Positions 42,637 to 51,360 of a stretch of 64,000 nucleotides of DNA are shown in pieces. Origin of the DNA: Sporomusa acidovorans (GTDB lineage Bacteria; Bacillota; Negativicutes; Sporomusales; Sporomusaceae); contig NZ_FNAM01000001.1 of assembly GCF_900101845.1 (NCBI RefSeq), positions 1-64,000 of the forward strand, written 5' to 3'. How positions within the stretch are numbered: the stretch's first letter is position 1; every line of letters starts with the position of its first letter. The notes beneath the pieces are model-generated. The model saw only the letters and a list, made by a program, of their open reading frames with translations, searched no databases and was not told the origin of the DNA. The position numbers were made by a program, and so were the translations under genes.

Positions 42637-43614
42637 TTGGCAAAAAAACGTATATTTAGCGGCATGCAGCCGTCAGGAAGATTCCATATGGGAAACTATC
42701 AGGTATTAACTAACTGGATTAAGCTGCAAGAGGAATATGACTGTATCTTTTCGATTGTTGATTGGCACTCACTTACCTCTTCTTATGAAGATACCAGTAA
42801 GCTTCCCGAGCGAATTGAAACAATGGCACTAGACTGGTTGAGCGCAGGCTTGGATCCGGAAAAAAATATTATTTTTGTTCAATCCCATGTCAAAGAGCAT
42901 GCGGAATTACATTTATTGTTATCAATGATGACTCCCTTGTCATGGTTAGAACGCGTACCGACTTATAAAGACAAACTTCAGCAGTTGGGTGAAATGGGCA
43001 AAGAGATCAACACATACGGTTTTCTTGGTTATCCGGAGCTAATGACTGCCGATATTATATTATACAAGGCCAATGTTGTTCCGGTAGCCGAAGACCAACT
43101 CCCGCATCTTGAGCTATCCCGAGAAATAATTCGCCGCTTCGCCAATTTGTACAAGCCGGTCTTTCCGGAACCTCAACCCATCTTAAGCCCTTTACTCCCG
43201 GGAATTGACGGGCGGAAAATGAGTAAGTCTTATGGGAACGAAATCCCTTATGCAGCAGAACCTGATGAAATAAGTGCACGGGTAAGGCTCATGGTTACCG
43301 ATCCCCAGCGTGTAAAAAAGACGGATCCCGGTAATCCGGACATTTGTACAGTGTATACTTTTCATAAGATTTTTTCTCCCGAACACAATGAAATTACCGG
43401 ACATTGCCGCAATGCCAGTATTGGCTGTGTAGAGTGCAAAAAGCGTTTAGCAGAAAAAATGATTATGACTTTAGCTGATGTTCATGGGCGTCGCAGGGAG
43501 ATGGCGAAAAATCCAGAAAAAATAAAAGAATTGCTTGCTTATGGTGCTGAAAGGGCGAGAAAAATAGCAGCAACAACCATGGAAGAAGTGCGGTCAGTTA
43601 TGAACCTGGGCTAA
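42637..43614 (+). CDS. trpS: Tryptophanyl-tRNA synthetase
   Basis: 325 residues, class I. GMQPSGRFHMGNY carries the HIGH-type motif and GRKMSKSYGN the KMSKS motif. Charges tRNA-Trp. TTG start behind AGGAGGAG. Ends four bases before scpA. No T-box leader is visible upstream. Confidence 0.96.
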   Translation: MAKKRIFSGMQPSGRFHMGNYQVLTNWIKLQEEYDCIFSIVDWHSLTSSYEDTSKLPERIETMALDWLSAGLDPEKNIIFVQSHVKEHAELHLLLSMMTPLSWLERVPTYKDKLQQLGEMGKEINTYGFLGYPELMTADIILYKANVVPVAEDQLPHLELSREIIRRFANLYKPVFPEPQPILSPLLPGIDGRKMSKSYGNEIPYAAEPDEISARVRLMVTDPQRVKKTDPGNPDICTVYTFHKIFSPEHNEITGHCRNASIGCVECKKRLAEKMIMTLADVHGRRREMAKNPEKIKELLAYGAERARKIAATTMEEVRSVMNLG

Positions 43615-43617
43615 TCT

Positions 43618-44331
43618 ATGGCTACAGTTAGCTATAATATTAAGTTAGAAGCCTTTGAAGGGCCGTTGGCTCTATTAATGCATCTGATTGAAAAAAATCA
43701 GATTGATATTTACAATATTCCCATTGCAGAAATCACGGAACAATACTTGGCTTATCTTAAGGCCATGGAACACTTCAATATTGAGGTAGCCAGCGAATTT
43801 TTAGTTATGGCGGCAACTTTGCTGCAAATAAAATCACGCATGCTGCTGCCGCGGCCGGTTCGTGTGGACGCAGTCGAAGAAGACATTGATCCGCGTCAGG
43901 AACTAGTTGAACGATTGATTGAATATCGCAAATTTAAGCAAGTTGCAGGTTTATTTGAAAAATTAGGCAGTGAACGCGGACAATTTATTACCCGTTTTCC
44001 TCAAGAATTTGCCAAACAATTTCCATTGCCTGAGGGACTTTGCCTGGATGATCTTTTGAAAGCTTATGTTACGCTTTGGGAAAGTACTATCCCGAGTTTT
44101 GCCATTATTGCACCTGAGCAAATTAGTGTTAAAGACAAAATGCAGGATATTATTACCCTGTTGCGAAATAATGACGGGAGTATGGAGTTGAGCAAAACTA
44201 TAATTAGGACAGGTTCTCGCTCAGAATTTATCGCTGCTTTTCTGGCCGTATTGGAGTTAGTTAGATTAAAACAGATAGAAGTTTATCAGAAACGGCAATT
44301 TGAACCTATTTGCCTCAAGTTAAAGGAGTGA
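43618..44331 (+). CDS. scpA: Segregation and condensation protein A
   Basis: 237 residues. Kleisin of the SMC-ScpAB condensin: N-terminal KLEAFEGPLALLMHLIEKNQIDIYNIPI, C-terminal winged helix (about 180-235). Partner scpB follows seven bases later. Confidence 0.95.
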   Translation: MATVSYNIKLEAFEGPLALLMHLIEKNQIDIYNIPIAEITEQYLAYLKAMEHFNIEVASEFLVMAATLLQIKSRMLLPRPVRVDAVEEDIDPRQELVERLIEYRKFKQVAGLFEKLGSERGQFITRFPQEFAKQFPLPEGLCLDDLLKAYVTLWESTIPSFAIIAPEQISVKDKMQDIITLLRNNDGSMELSKTIIRTGSRSEFIAAFLAVLELVRLKQIEVYQKRQFEPICLKLKE

Positions 44332-44338
44332 CGAATGT

Positions 44339-44938
44339 ATGTTTAGCAGGCATTTGCGCGGGGCAATTGAGGCTTTATTATTTGCAAGCGGGCAACCGCT
44401 TGCCGCAGATAAAATTGCCGGACTACTTAATATTCAAGTTGAACAGGTTTATACGTTACTGCAGGAAATGACAAATACGATGTCTGACGAAGAGCGTGGA
44501 TTAACAATAGTTGAAGTGGCCGGTGGGTATCAGCTATGTACAAAACCTGAACTATTTCCTATTATTGGAAAATTAGCCGAGGTACAAGACAGTAAATTAT
44601 CTGCAGCCGCTTTGGAAACTCTGGCGATTGTGGCATTTAAGCAGCCGGTAACACGACAAGAAATTGAAGGTATTCGCGGTGTTAAGTCCGACAGAGTAGT
44701 TACCACCTTACTTGATCGTTTGCTTATCAAAGAAGTAGGACGTAAAGATGCGATAGGACGTCCTATATTGTATGGTACCACTAATGAATTTTTACAGTGT
44801 TTTGGATTGAAAAACCTGGAACAATTGCCTGATATTACCAACATACTGACGTCTGATGCCATTGAAGGCGAGGACGATGCGCCGACGGACGAACAGCTAA
44901 TTTTGGATATTCAAGAACAACTTCCAACTGGCAAGTAA
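44339..44938 (+). CDS. scpB: Segregation and condensation protein B
   Basis: 199 residues, two winged helices. LRGAIEALLFASGQPL at the start and ETLAIVAFKQPVTRQEIEGIRGVKSDRVV are family signatures. Binds ScpA dimers in the SMC complex. AAAGGAGTG upstream of the ATG. Confidence 0.96.
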   Translation: MFSRHLRGAIEALLFASGQPLAADKIAGLLNIQVEQVYTLLQEMTNTMSDEERGLTIVEVAGGYQLCTKPELFPIIGKLAEVQDSKLSAAALETLAIVAFKQPVTRQEIEGIRGVKSDRVVTTLLDRLLIKEVGRKDAIGRPILYGTTNEFLQCFGLKNLEQLPDITNILTSDAIEGEDDAPTDEQLILDIQEQLPTGK

Positions 44939-45037
44939 TATCTATCAGCTCTACAAAAATTCAAATGCATAGTATGTTGCAGTAATGCAAAAGATTTAAT
45001 ATGTAGAATATTGATAGCAAATCAAGAGGAAACGCTG

Positions 45038-45715
45038 ATGAATAATTGGCTATTCATGCTGATCGCAGCAGTCATTTTGCTGTTACTGCTTTTTAAAATC
45101 AGTTTGTTTATTGAATTTCACTTTTGCCGTCGTAAAGATGATGACTATATAGCCGTTTCTGTGTTCGCCCTGCAAAAAAATTTTCTTTATACTATAAGGA
45201 TTCCGACAATAGCGGTTATCCAGCATAACGAGATACCCTGGATTGCATCCAATATTAAGACACCCCAAGGAGATACCAAAACACAAGTCGGGCGGGAGCA
45301 ACGCTTTTTGAAAAAATCCATCCAAATATTATTTCATAATCCAGAAGAATTTGTGCAATTGGTTAGATCGGTTAAACAGTTTATACGCGGATATAACCAT
45401 TACATAAGCAAACTAGCTCAAGGCATCCGTTGTGAAAAGTTTGAGCTTTCTACAATATATGGATTTGAGGATGCCGCCTTTACCGGGATTATGATGGGTG
45501 TATTGGGATCATTTGTTAATACGCTGTTGTCATCCGCACAGAAGCGGTTGATATTTGATGCTAAGCCTGTAATTTTATTACAGCCGGTTTTTGGATGCAG
45601 CCAAGCAGAAATTGAATTCAGGTGTATATTGCGAATAAGATTTGGCAATGTTATAACTGCAACTATGTCGGTACTACTAAATTCATTGCATGGGGAGGTG
45701 ACTCGCAGTGGCTGA
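45038..45715 (+). CDS. DUF2953 (YtfI-like) protein
   Basis: 225 residues; one N-terminal membrane helix (about 4-25) then a soluble region. The ALSTIYGF-like segment FELSTIYGFEDAAFTGIMMGVLG (about 144-166) is typical of DUF2953. In Bacillus ytfI lies beside ytfJ, and here it overlaps the ytfJ homolog by eight bases. Role in spores is unknown. Start at ATG 45038 behind AAGAGGAAA. Confidence 0.82.
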   Translation: MNNWLFMLIAAVILLLLLFKISLFIEFHFCRRKDDDYIAVSVFALQKNFLYTIRIPTIAVIQHNEIPWIASNIKTPQGDTKTQVGREQRFLKKSIQILFHNPEEFVQLVRSVKQFIRGYNHYISKLAQGIRCEKFELSTIYGFEDAAFTGIMMGVLGSFVNTLLSSAQKRLIFDAKPVILLQPVFGCSQAEIEFRCILRIRFGNVITATMSVLLNSLHGEVTRSG

Positions 45716-46154
45716 GCATCCAATACAGGGTTTGATGAAAACAGCTATGGAAAGCATCAAAGGCATGGTAGATGTTAATACCATTGTTGGTGACGCGGTG
45801 GAAACCCCCGATGGCACAGTAATTGTTCCTATATCGCGGGTAGCATTTGGATTTGCGGCAGGTGGCGGTGACTATGAAGCAGAAAATACAGAGAAAGAAC
45901 ATCCTTTCGGCGGTGCCAGCGGTGCCGGCATTAGTGTTAAGCCTGTAGGCTTTTTAGTTTGTTCGCCCTCCAGTGGTGTAAGATTTATGTCTGTGGAAAG
46001 CAATTTATTTTATGACCGTCTTATCGATATGGTCCCGCAGGTAATGAATAAAATTGAGAATATGCTGGGAAAGAGCAATGATGAGGATACTGATCTTGAA
46101 GAACTTGCGCAAACAGCTGAAACTCAACCGATTCATCAACACTCTACTCTATGA
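45708..46154 (+). CDS. ytfJ: GerW-family sporulation protein (YtfJ)
   Basis: 148 residues. TAMESIKGMVDVNTIVGDAVETPDGTVIVPISRVAFGFAAGGG is cut here to its core, VNTIVGD to VAFGFAAG, which is the family hallmark, followed by a Gly-rich GGASGAGISVKPVGF. GerW is needed for proper germination in Streptomyces and YtfJ is a Bacillus spore protein. GTG behind GGGGAGGTGA. Confidence 0.92.
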   Translation: MAEHPIQGLMKTAMESIKGMVDVNTIVGDAVETPDGTVIVPISRVAFGFAAGGGDYEAENTEKEHPFGGASGAGISVKPVGFLVCSPSSGVRFMSVESNLFYDRLIDMVPQVMNKIENMLGKSNDEDTDLEELAQTAETQPIHQHSTL

Positions 46155-46169
46155 TACTGAACTTTTAAA

Positions 46170-46195
46170 ACCCACACATAATTGTGTGGGTTTTT
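46170..46195 (+). terminator. Terminator after ytfJ
   Basis: Perfect eight-base stem CCCACACA / TGTGTGGG with a TAAT loop and five T residues. Also placed to terminate the opposite-strand gene at 46221. Confidence 0.9.
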
Positions 46196-46220
46196 ACATA
46201 TAAATCAACAAATTAATAAA

Positions 46221-46409
46221 CTAAGCTAACTGATCAAGTTTGTCCTTAATTTGAGTGGAATGTAATGCCTCTGCTTCGGCGAAATGTTTAAACATTTTAG
46301 CGACTTCTTCGTTGTTTATACGATCAGCGAAAGATTGATAATCACGCACAAGTTCTTGCTTTTGGGTAAGCGTGGTGCGTAAAGCTGTTTTAACGTCAAG
46401 CATTTCCAT
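46221..46409 (-). CDS. Small ferritin-like (half-rubrerythrin) helical protein
   Basis: 62 residues forming two helices. The second contains FAEAEALHSTQIKD, which resembles the ExxH iron ligand helix of rubrerythrins and ferritin-like proteins; the first has QKQELVRDYQSFA. As a half four-helix bundle it would have to dimerise to form a diiron site. Metal binding is inference. ATG 46409 behind AAGGAGGTGA. Gene lies between ytfJ and dacB on the reverse strand. Confidence 0.6.
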   Translation of the reverse strand: MEMLDVKTALRTTLTQKQELVRDYQSFADRINNEEVAKMFKHFAEAEALHSTQIKDKLDQLA

Positions 46410-46515
46410 ATTGATTCACCTCCTTAAATTTGTTACTATTATTTCCGTTACCTCTTTACTTAATGCCAGGATATTATTACATACCAAAATTAGACAAGCC
46501 TGGAATGAGTACACT

Positions 46516-46544
46516 TTGACCTTTAGCGAAATTAATTATATAAT
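46516..46544 (+). promoter_or_regulatory. SigmaA-type promoter before dacB
   Basis: TTGACC (46516-46521), 17-base spacer, TATAAT (46539-46544), 37 bases before the gene. A vegetative-looking promoter, whereas Bacillus dacB is SigmaE-dependent. Confidence 0.7.
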
Positions 46545-46580
46545 AATTCTTGGTTTAACCTAAATGAAAGGACTGGATCC

Positions 46581-47729
46581 ATGCGACAACTAATTAATCT
46601 TGGATTACTGTTATTTATATGTCTGTTTTTTTTGCCAAAAACCGTAGCTGCACAAGACTCTATACCGGATCTTACAGCTAAAGCGGCTATTGTTATGGAA
46701 GCATCAACAGGAAAGGTACTTTACAGCAGAAATGCCGAAGAACGGCGTTATCCGGCCAGTACCACCAAGATTATTACGTTGATTACTGCACTGGAATACG
46801 GCAAACTTGATGATGTGGTTACCGCCAGCCAGAACGCCGCGACTACCGAAGGGTCCTCACTATGGCTTTTACCGGGAGAGCAGCTTACATTACTTGATAT
46901 GTTATATGGGATAATGCTTGTTTCCGGTAATGATGCGACAGTGGCGGTAGCCGAACATATTTCGGGCTCAGTCGACGTTTTTGCCAAACTAATGACTGAG
47001 AAAGCCCATTCAATTGGCGCAGTAAACAGCAATTTTGTTAATACCAGCGGATTGCCTGATGAAAGGCATTATACAACGGCTCATGATTTAGCTAAAATTG
47101 CAGCATATGGCTATAAAAATCCGCTGTTTACTCAAATTGTTTCTACTCAGCACAAAATTATTCCCTGGCCAGGCAAAGAACACGATCGAGATCTATACAA
47201 CGAAAACAGAATGTTGTGGTTATATGATGGGGCAAACGGTGTTAAAACCGGTTATACGGATGCTGCCGGGCGTTGTTTGGTTTCAGCGGCCAACCGCAAC
47301 GGGGTTCAGCTTGTTGCCGTAGTATTAGACAGCGAACGGATGTGGGACGATTCAATTAAACTTTTGAATTATGGCTTTGCGCAACTTAAACCAGTTCCCG
47401 TTGTTCACAAAGGCGATATTTTAAAAACTGTTAAAATTAGCGAGGGAAAAACCGGCAATGTGAAATTAGTGGCGGACCAGGATATTGTTTTACCAATGGC
47501 TGACAATGAACATGATCAATTTTCCACTGTTATTGATGCTCCCAATAAGATGAATGCGCCGGTCGCTGCGGGGCAGAAAATCGGCACAGTCAAAGTACTT
47601 TATAACAATGTTGAGGTCGCCAATGCTGATTTACTTGCCGATCAGCAGGTAGAGCGAAAATCATTTTTTGGAATGCTTTGGGGCTCCGTCTTAGGAATTG
47701 TATCCTTTGTAATTCATAATTTTGCTTAA
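46581..47729 (+). CDS. dacB: D-alanyl-D-alanine carboxypeptidase (DacB type)
   Basis: 382 residues, S11 family. Signal peptide (1-24), active-site STTK, SGN (in MLVSGNDATVAV) and KTG (GVKTGYTD), a C-terminal beta domain, and a terminal helix (KSFFGMLWGSVLGIVSFVI). Its place directly before spmA-spmB is that of Bacillus dacB (PBP5*), which sets cortex cross-linking. Second S11 enzyme of the window after DacF. Confidence 0.92.
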   Translation: MRQLINLGLLLFICLFFLPKTVAAQDSIPDLTAKAAIVMEASTGKVLYSRNAEERRYPASTTKIITLITALEYGKLDDVVTASQNAATTEGSSLWLLPGEQLTLLDMLYGIMLVSGNDATVAVAEHISGSVDVFAKLMTEKAHSIGAVNSNFVNTSGLPDERHYTTAHDLAKIAAYGYKNPLFTQIVSTQHKIIPWPGKEHDRDLYNENRMLWLYDGANGVKTGYTDAAGRCLVSAANRNGVQLVAVVLDSERMWDDSIKLLNYGFAQLKPVPVVHKGDILKTVKISEGKTGNVKLVADQDIVLPMADNEHDQFSTVIDAPNKMNAPVAAGQKIGTVKVLYNNVEVANADLLADQQVERKSFFGMLWGSVLGIVSFVIHNFA

Positions 47730-47755
47730 AGGACGCCAATTGGCGTCCTTTTCGT
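47728..47755 (+). terminator. Hairpin after dacB
   Basis: Perfect ten-base stem AAAGGACGCC / GGCGTCCTTT with an AATT loop, followed by TCGTT. The T-tract is short, so partial read-through into spmAB is likely. Confidence 0.75.
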
Positions 47756-47802
47756 TCTAGCATACGATAATCTGTCATAGCATCATAATGGGTGAGAAGA
47801 TC

Positions 47803-48384
47803 ATGATCAATGTAATTTGGATGATTCTTATGGCAAGCGGGATTATTTATGCCGGTATGAACGGAAAAATTGAACTTGTTACAGCCAGCGCTATCAATGC
47901 GGCCAAAGATGCGGTAGAGCTATCGCTCAACTTAATCGGCGTTATGTGCTTATGGCTGGGTATTATGAAAATTGCCGAATTATCCGGGCTTATCAAGGCA
48001 ATTTCTTATCTGTTGAATCCGATTGTTGGGTTACTGTTTCCCCGTGTGCCTAAAAATCATCCGGCTATGGGTGCAATTATTATGACAATCAGCGCAAACC
48101 TGCTAGGATTAGGTAATGCAGTAACGCCTCTGGGAATTAAAGCCATGCAACAACTACAAACACTTAACCCGAAAAAGGATACGGCTACGCCGGCAATGTG
48201 TACTTTATTAGCCTTATGTACAACTGGTTTTACCTTAGTTCCGGCAACAATTATTGCCATACGGTCGGCAGCAGGTTCCACCAATCCCACAGCAATTGTT
48301 GGCGCAACCATAATCGTCAGTTTGTTTGCCACTATTTTTGTATTATGTGTTGACCGGATTTGCCAATTGCTATCTAGACGATAA
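47803..48384 (+). CDS. spmA: Spore maturation protein A
   Basis: 193 residues, nucleoside-recognition (Gate) membrane domain, about five helices. NLLGLGNAVTPLGIKAMQQLQ is the SpmA signature. Needed with SpmB for spore core dehydration. ATG 47803 is preferred over 47788 because GGGTGAG precedes it. Confidence 0.95.
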   Translation: MINVIWMILMASGIIYAGMNGKIELVTASAINAAKDAVELSLNLIGVMCLWLGIMKIAELSGLIKAISYLLNPIVGLLFPRVPKNHPAMGAIIMTISANLLGLGNAVTPLGIKAMQQLQTLNPKKDTATPAMCTLLALCTTGFTLVPATIIAIRSAAGSTNPTAIVGATIIVSLFATIFVLCVDRICQLLSRR

Positions 48385-48402
48385 ACGGGAGGGGATATCC
48401 TA

Positions 48403-48942
48403 GTGCTGGTAGAATTGTGTGAGCAGCTATCAGTATGGGCAATACCTATTGTCTTGCTGGTAATTCCCCTAATAGGGTATTGTCGAAAAGTTAAGGTCTA
48501 TGAAGCTTTTATTGAAGGAGCTAGCGAGGGGTTTCATACTGCAATTCGTATTCTTCCCTGCCTTGTTGCCATGTTAGTGGCTATCAGTATCTTTCGGACG
48601 TCAGGCGCTATGGATGTATGTGTAGTTTGGATGGCTCCGTTACTAAATATATTAGGTGTGCCACCTGAATTGGTACCGCTGGCAGTTATGCGGCCATTAT
48701 CAGGAAGTGGTTCATTGGGGCTGGCAACAGAACTTCTTAACACCTATGGTCCTGATTCATTAATCGGACAGATTGCTTCAACGGTTTTAGCCAGTACGGA
48801 TACAACCTTTTATGTGTTAACCGTATATTTTGGCGCGGTGTCGATCAGTAATCCCCGGTATGCTCCGTTAGTAGGTTTTTCAGGTGATATAGCAAGCTTT
48901 CTGGCCTCTGTTTATATTTGCAAATATTTGTTTAGTACATAA
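48403..48942 (+). CDS. spmB: Spore maturation protein B
   Basis: 179 residues, Gate domain. Signature MRPLSGSGSLGLATELLNTYGPDS and STDTTFYVLTVYFGAV. Partner of SpmA. GTG start behind CGGGAGGGG. Confidence 0.95.
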   Translation: MLVELCEQLSVWAIPIVLLVIPLIGYCRKVKVYEAFIEGASEGFHTAIRILPCLVAMLVAISIFRTSGAMDVCVVWMAPLLNILGVPPELVPLAVMRPLSGSGSLGLATELLNTYGPDSLIGQIASTVLASTDTTFYVLTVYFGAVSISNPRYAPLVGFSGDIASFLASVYICKYLFST

Positions 48943-48969
48943 CTGGTAACTATTGTTACCAGTTTTTTC
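48941..48969 (+). terminator. Terminator after spmB
   Basis: Perfect ten-base stem AACTGGTAAC / GTTACCAGTT with a TATT loop and six T residues. Confidence 0.92.
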
Positions 48970-49048
48970 TATGCCTCCATTTGTAGCACTTGAATAAGCA
49001 ATGAATACACTGTAGTGTGATTTTAAAGCAGGGAATGGAGGGAATTCC

Positions 49049-50329
49049 ATGATTAAAGTGGTAGTTGTCGGCGGTGGTTGGGCCGGCTGTGCCGCAGCAC
49101 TAGCAGCATCCAAGGCCGGTGCACAAGTGGTTTTGCTTGAGCGCACCGACTTATTGCTGGGAACCGGCTTGGTAGGCGGTATATTTCGTAATAATGGCAG
49201 GTTTACTGCGGCTGAGGAAGCAATTGCCATGGGCGGCGGGGATTTATTTGTAGCCATGGATGCTAATGCCAGGCACCGGGGAATAAATTTTCCCGGACAC
49301 AGTCACGCTTCCTTCTACGACGTAACGACGATGGAACCACTGGTCAAAAAAATTCTTCAAAACTATGGCATAGATATTAAAACCAGAGTAAGGGTTTCCA
49401 CTGTTGTTAAATATGGCAAAAAAATTCAGTATTTATCGGATGATAACGAGGAAGTTATTGAAGGGGACGCTTTTGTCGACACTACTGGCACTTCAGGACC
49501 GATGGGAAATTGCTTGAAATATGGTAATGGATGTGCTATGTGTATTTTACGGTGCCCTACTTTTGGCCCGCGGGTAAGCGTTACTGCCAAGGCGGAAGTT
49601 AAGGAAGTTATGGGTAAAAAAGCGGATGGAACATATGGCGCCATGAGTGGATCATGCAAAATCAATAAAGATTCCCTAAGTCCTGAACTTAAAGACAAGC
49701 TGGAAAAAGAAGGCATGGTAGTTATACCGCTGCCTGAAAACCTAAAAAAGACTGGCATGTTAGGCAAGAAAGCCTGCACACAATATGCAATTGCTGATTA
49801 TGCTGAAAACATCGTTTTGATTGATACCGGCCATGCCAAACTTATGACGCCGTTCTTTCCGCTTGATGCACTTAGAACGATACCAGGGCTTGAACGTGCC
49901 AGATATGAGGACCCGTATTCCGGTGGTATTGGCAATTCTATACGGTATTTGGGTATAGCACCATGTGATAATTCGCTCAAAGTGGAGGGTATTGATAACT
50001 TGTTTTGTGCAGGAGAAAAATCCGGTATATTAGTCGGTCATACGGAAGCTGTTGTGACAGGACTACTTGCTGGCCATAATGCTGTACGGTACTGCTTGGA
50101 TATGCAATATCTTGAATTGCCGAATGAACTGGCATCCGGTGATTTTATTAGATTCATTCATCAACAGATGGAAACGGAAGATGGCATTAAGCAAAGATAT
50201 ACCTTCTCAGGTGCGGCATATTTTGCGCATATGAAAAAAACAGGCCTTTATTCGGCAAGGCGGGAGGAAATAAATGAACGTGTTGCTAAAGCGGGGCTTA
50301 CGGACGTATATAATGTTTGTTTAGTATAG
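49049..50329 (+). CDS. FAD-dependent oxidoreductase with cysteine cluster
   Basis: 426 residues. N-terminal dinucleotide-binding VVGGGWAGCAAALAA (6-20), a GIDNLFCAGEKSG FAD-closing motif near 318, and a GidA/TrmFO-like overall layout. In the middle C155, C162, C165 and C169 (the last in CILRCP) are spaced CX6CX2CX3C, which could hold an iron-sulfur cluster. The next gene, 17 bases later, is an iron-sulfur/FAD reductase of the PyrK type, so the pair probably forms one redox enzyme. Substrate unknown. Confidence 0.75.
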   Translation: MIKVVVVGGGWAGCAAALAASKAGAQVVLLERTDLLLGTGLVGGIFRNNGRFTAAEEAIAMGGGDLFVAMDANARHRGINFPGHSHASFYDVTTMEPLVKKILQNYGIDIKTRVRVSTVVKYGKKIQYLSDDNEEVIEGDAFVDTTGTSGPMGNCLKYGNGCAMCILRCPTFGPRVSVTAKAEVKEVMGKKADGTYGAMSGSCKINKDSLSPELKDKLEKEGMVVIPLPENLKKTGMLGKKACTQYAIADYAENIVLIDTGHAKLMTPFFPLDALRTIPGLERARYEDPYSGGIGNSIRYLGIAPCDNSLKVEGIDNLFCAGEKSGILVGHTEAVVTGLLAGHNAVRYCLDMQYLELPNELASGDFIRFIHQQMETEDGIKQRYTFSGAAYFAHMKKTGLYSARREEINERVAKAGLTDVYNVCLV

Positions 50330-50346
50330 AATGGGAGGAATAAGTC

Positions 50347-51330
50347 GTGCTAAAAAAACTTGTGACCAGATGTATTGATATTAATTCGGCTTATTGTCCC
50401 TGCTTCCTCGCAGATACAAATCATTGTACGTTTTGTAGTCATTTGAAAGGTGAAGACGTATGTGACTGCAACTGGAGTGGAGTGTGCATACTATATGAGA
50501 AACAGTGGCAGCCCAAAAAAAGAATGTGGATCCCTGATGCCGATACGCCTATACGGCTGGAAAGCGATACTCAATTTGTAGTGAAGCAAATAATCTCTAA
50601 AGATACATACTTGTTAGAGTTTGCTGTGTCTCATGAACTTGCCCGGTCACTTGACAAATGTGGCGCATTTGTTTTTTTGCGCCGGTCGTCAGATCCACAA
50701 TTTTATCATTTTCCGGTAGGTATTATGAAAGTCGAAGGGAATACGATTCAGGTTGTCATTGAAACAATTGGACCCAAGTCAGCCCGGCTGTTGGCTGACA
50801 GGAATAATCAAGTTCTTGTCCGCGGTCCGTATTATAATGGTATTTTTGGTCAACCATGGATTGACAATATAGATAATGGTAAAATATTATTAATAGTTGG
50901 AGGTATGGGTCAACCGCCGGCTATGCCGATAGCCCGCCAGCTAACAGAAAAAAATAATTGTGTAAACGCTATTGTAGCACCCGGAAAGATTGGTAAAATA
51001 TTTATTGCCGAAGAATTGGGCAAATTAGGTATCCGGGTTCAGGAAATACCTTCTATGCGTCAGGTGGGTATCCAATTGTTTTCTCAATTATTGACAAATC
51101 GCCAGGAATGTCCGGAATTAGTTGTTAGTTCCGGCTCTGATGATCAACATTATGCATTGATTGCTGCCATGCATGCAGCCGGTATCAATTTGCCGATGGC
51201 AGCCACAAATAATACGGCGATGTGCTGCGGCGAGGGTATCTGTGGTAGTTGTGAGCGGGTAACTAAAGATAATAAACGCTTACGTACTTGTAAAGTCCAG
51301 ACAGATTTTAGCCAATTTATTCAGGAATAA
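50347..51330 (+). CDS. PyrK-like FAD/2Fe-2S reductase subunit with extra Cys domain
   Basis: 327 residues. The first 47 hold eight cysteines (9, 17, 19, 27, 30, 39, 41, 47), suggesting one or more extra metal centres. Then an FAD-binding beta barrel (70-170), an NAD-binding lobe beginning LLIVGGMGQPPAMPIA, and a C-terminal CCGEGICGSCERV with a later RTCK, the 2Fe-2S motif of dihydroorotate dehydrogenase electron-transfer subunits. There is no pyrD nearby; its partner is probably the preceding flavoprotein. GTG start behind GGGAGG. Confidence 0.75.
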   Translation: MLKKLVTRCIDINSAYCPCFLADTNHCTFCSHLKGEDVCDCNWSGVCILYEKQWQPKKRMWIPDADTPIRLESDTQFVVKQIISKDTYLLEFAVSHELARSLDKCGAFVFLRRSSDPQFYHFPVGIMKVEGNTIQVVIETIGPKSARLLADRNNQVLVRGPYYNGIFGQPWIDNIDNGKILLIVGGMGQPPAMPIARQLTEKNNCVNAIVAPGKIGKIFIAEELGKLGIRVQEIPSMRQVGIQLFSQLLTNRQECPELVVSSGSDDQHYALIAAMHAAGINLPMAATNNTAMCCGEGICGSCERVTKDNKRLRTCKVQTDFSQFIQE

Positions 51331-51360
51331 AATAAGTTTGAAAGTAGGAGTCGAATTTCA

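Noticed and set aside
42500-42650. T-box leader before trpS
   Set aside because: The gap between the site-2 protease gene and trpS is only about 15 bases, too short for a T-box.
46372-46563. + strand frame of 63 codons opposite the ferritin-like gene
   Set aside because: No ribosome site, and it covers the dacB promoter.
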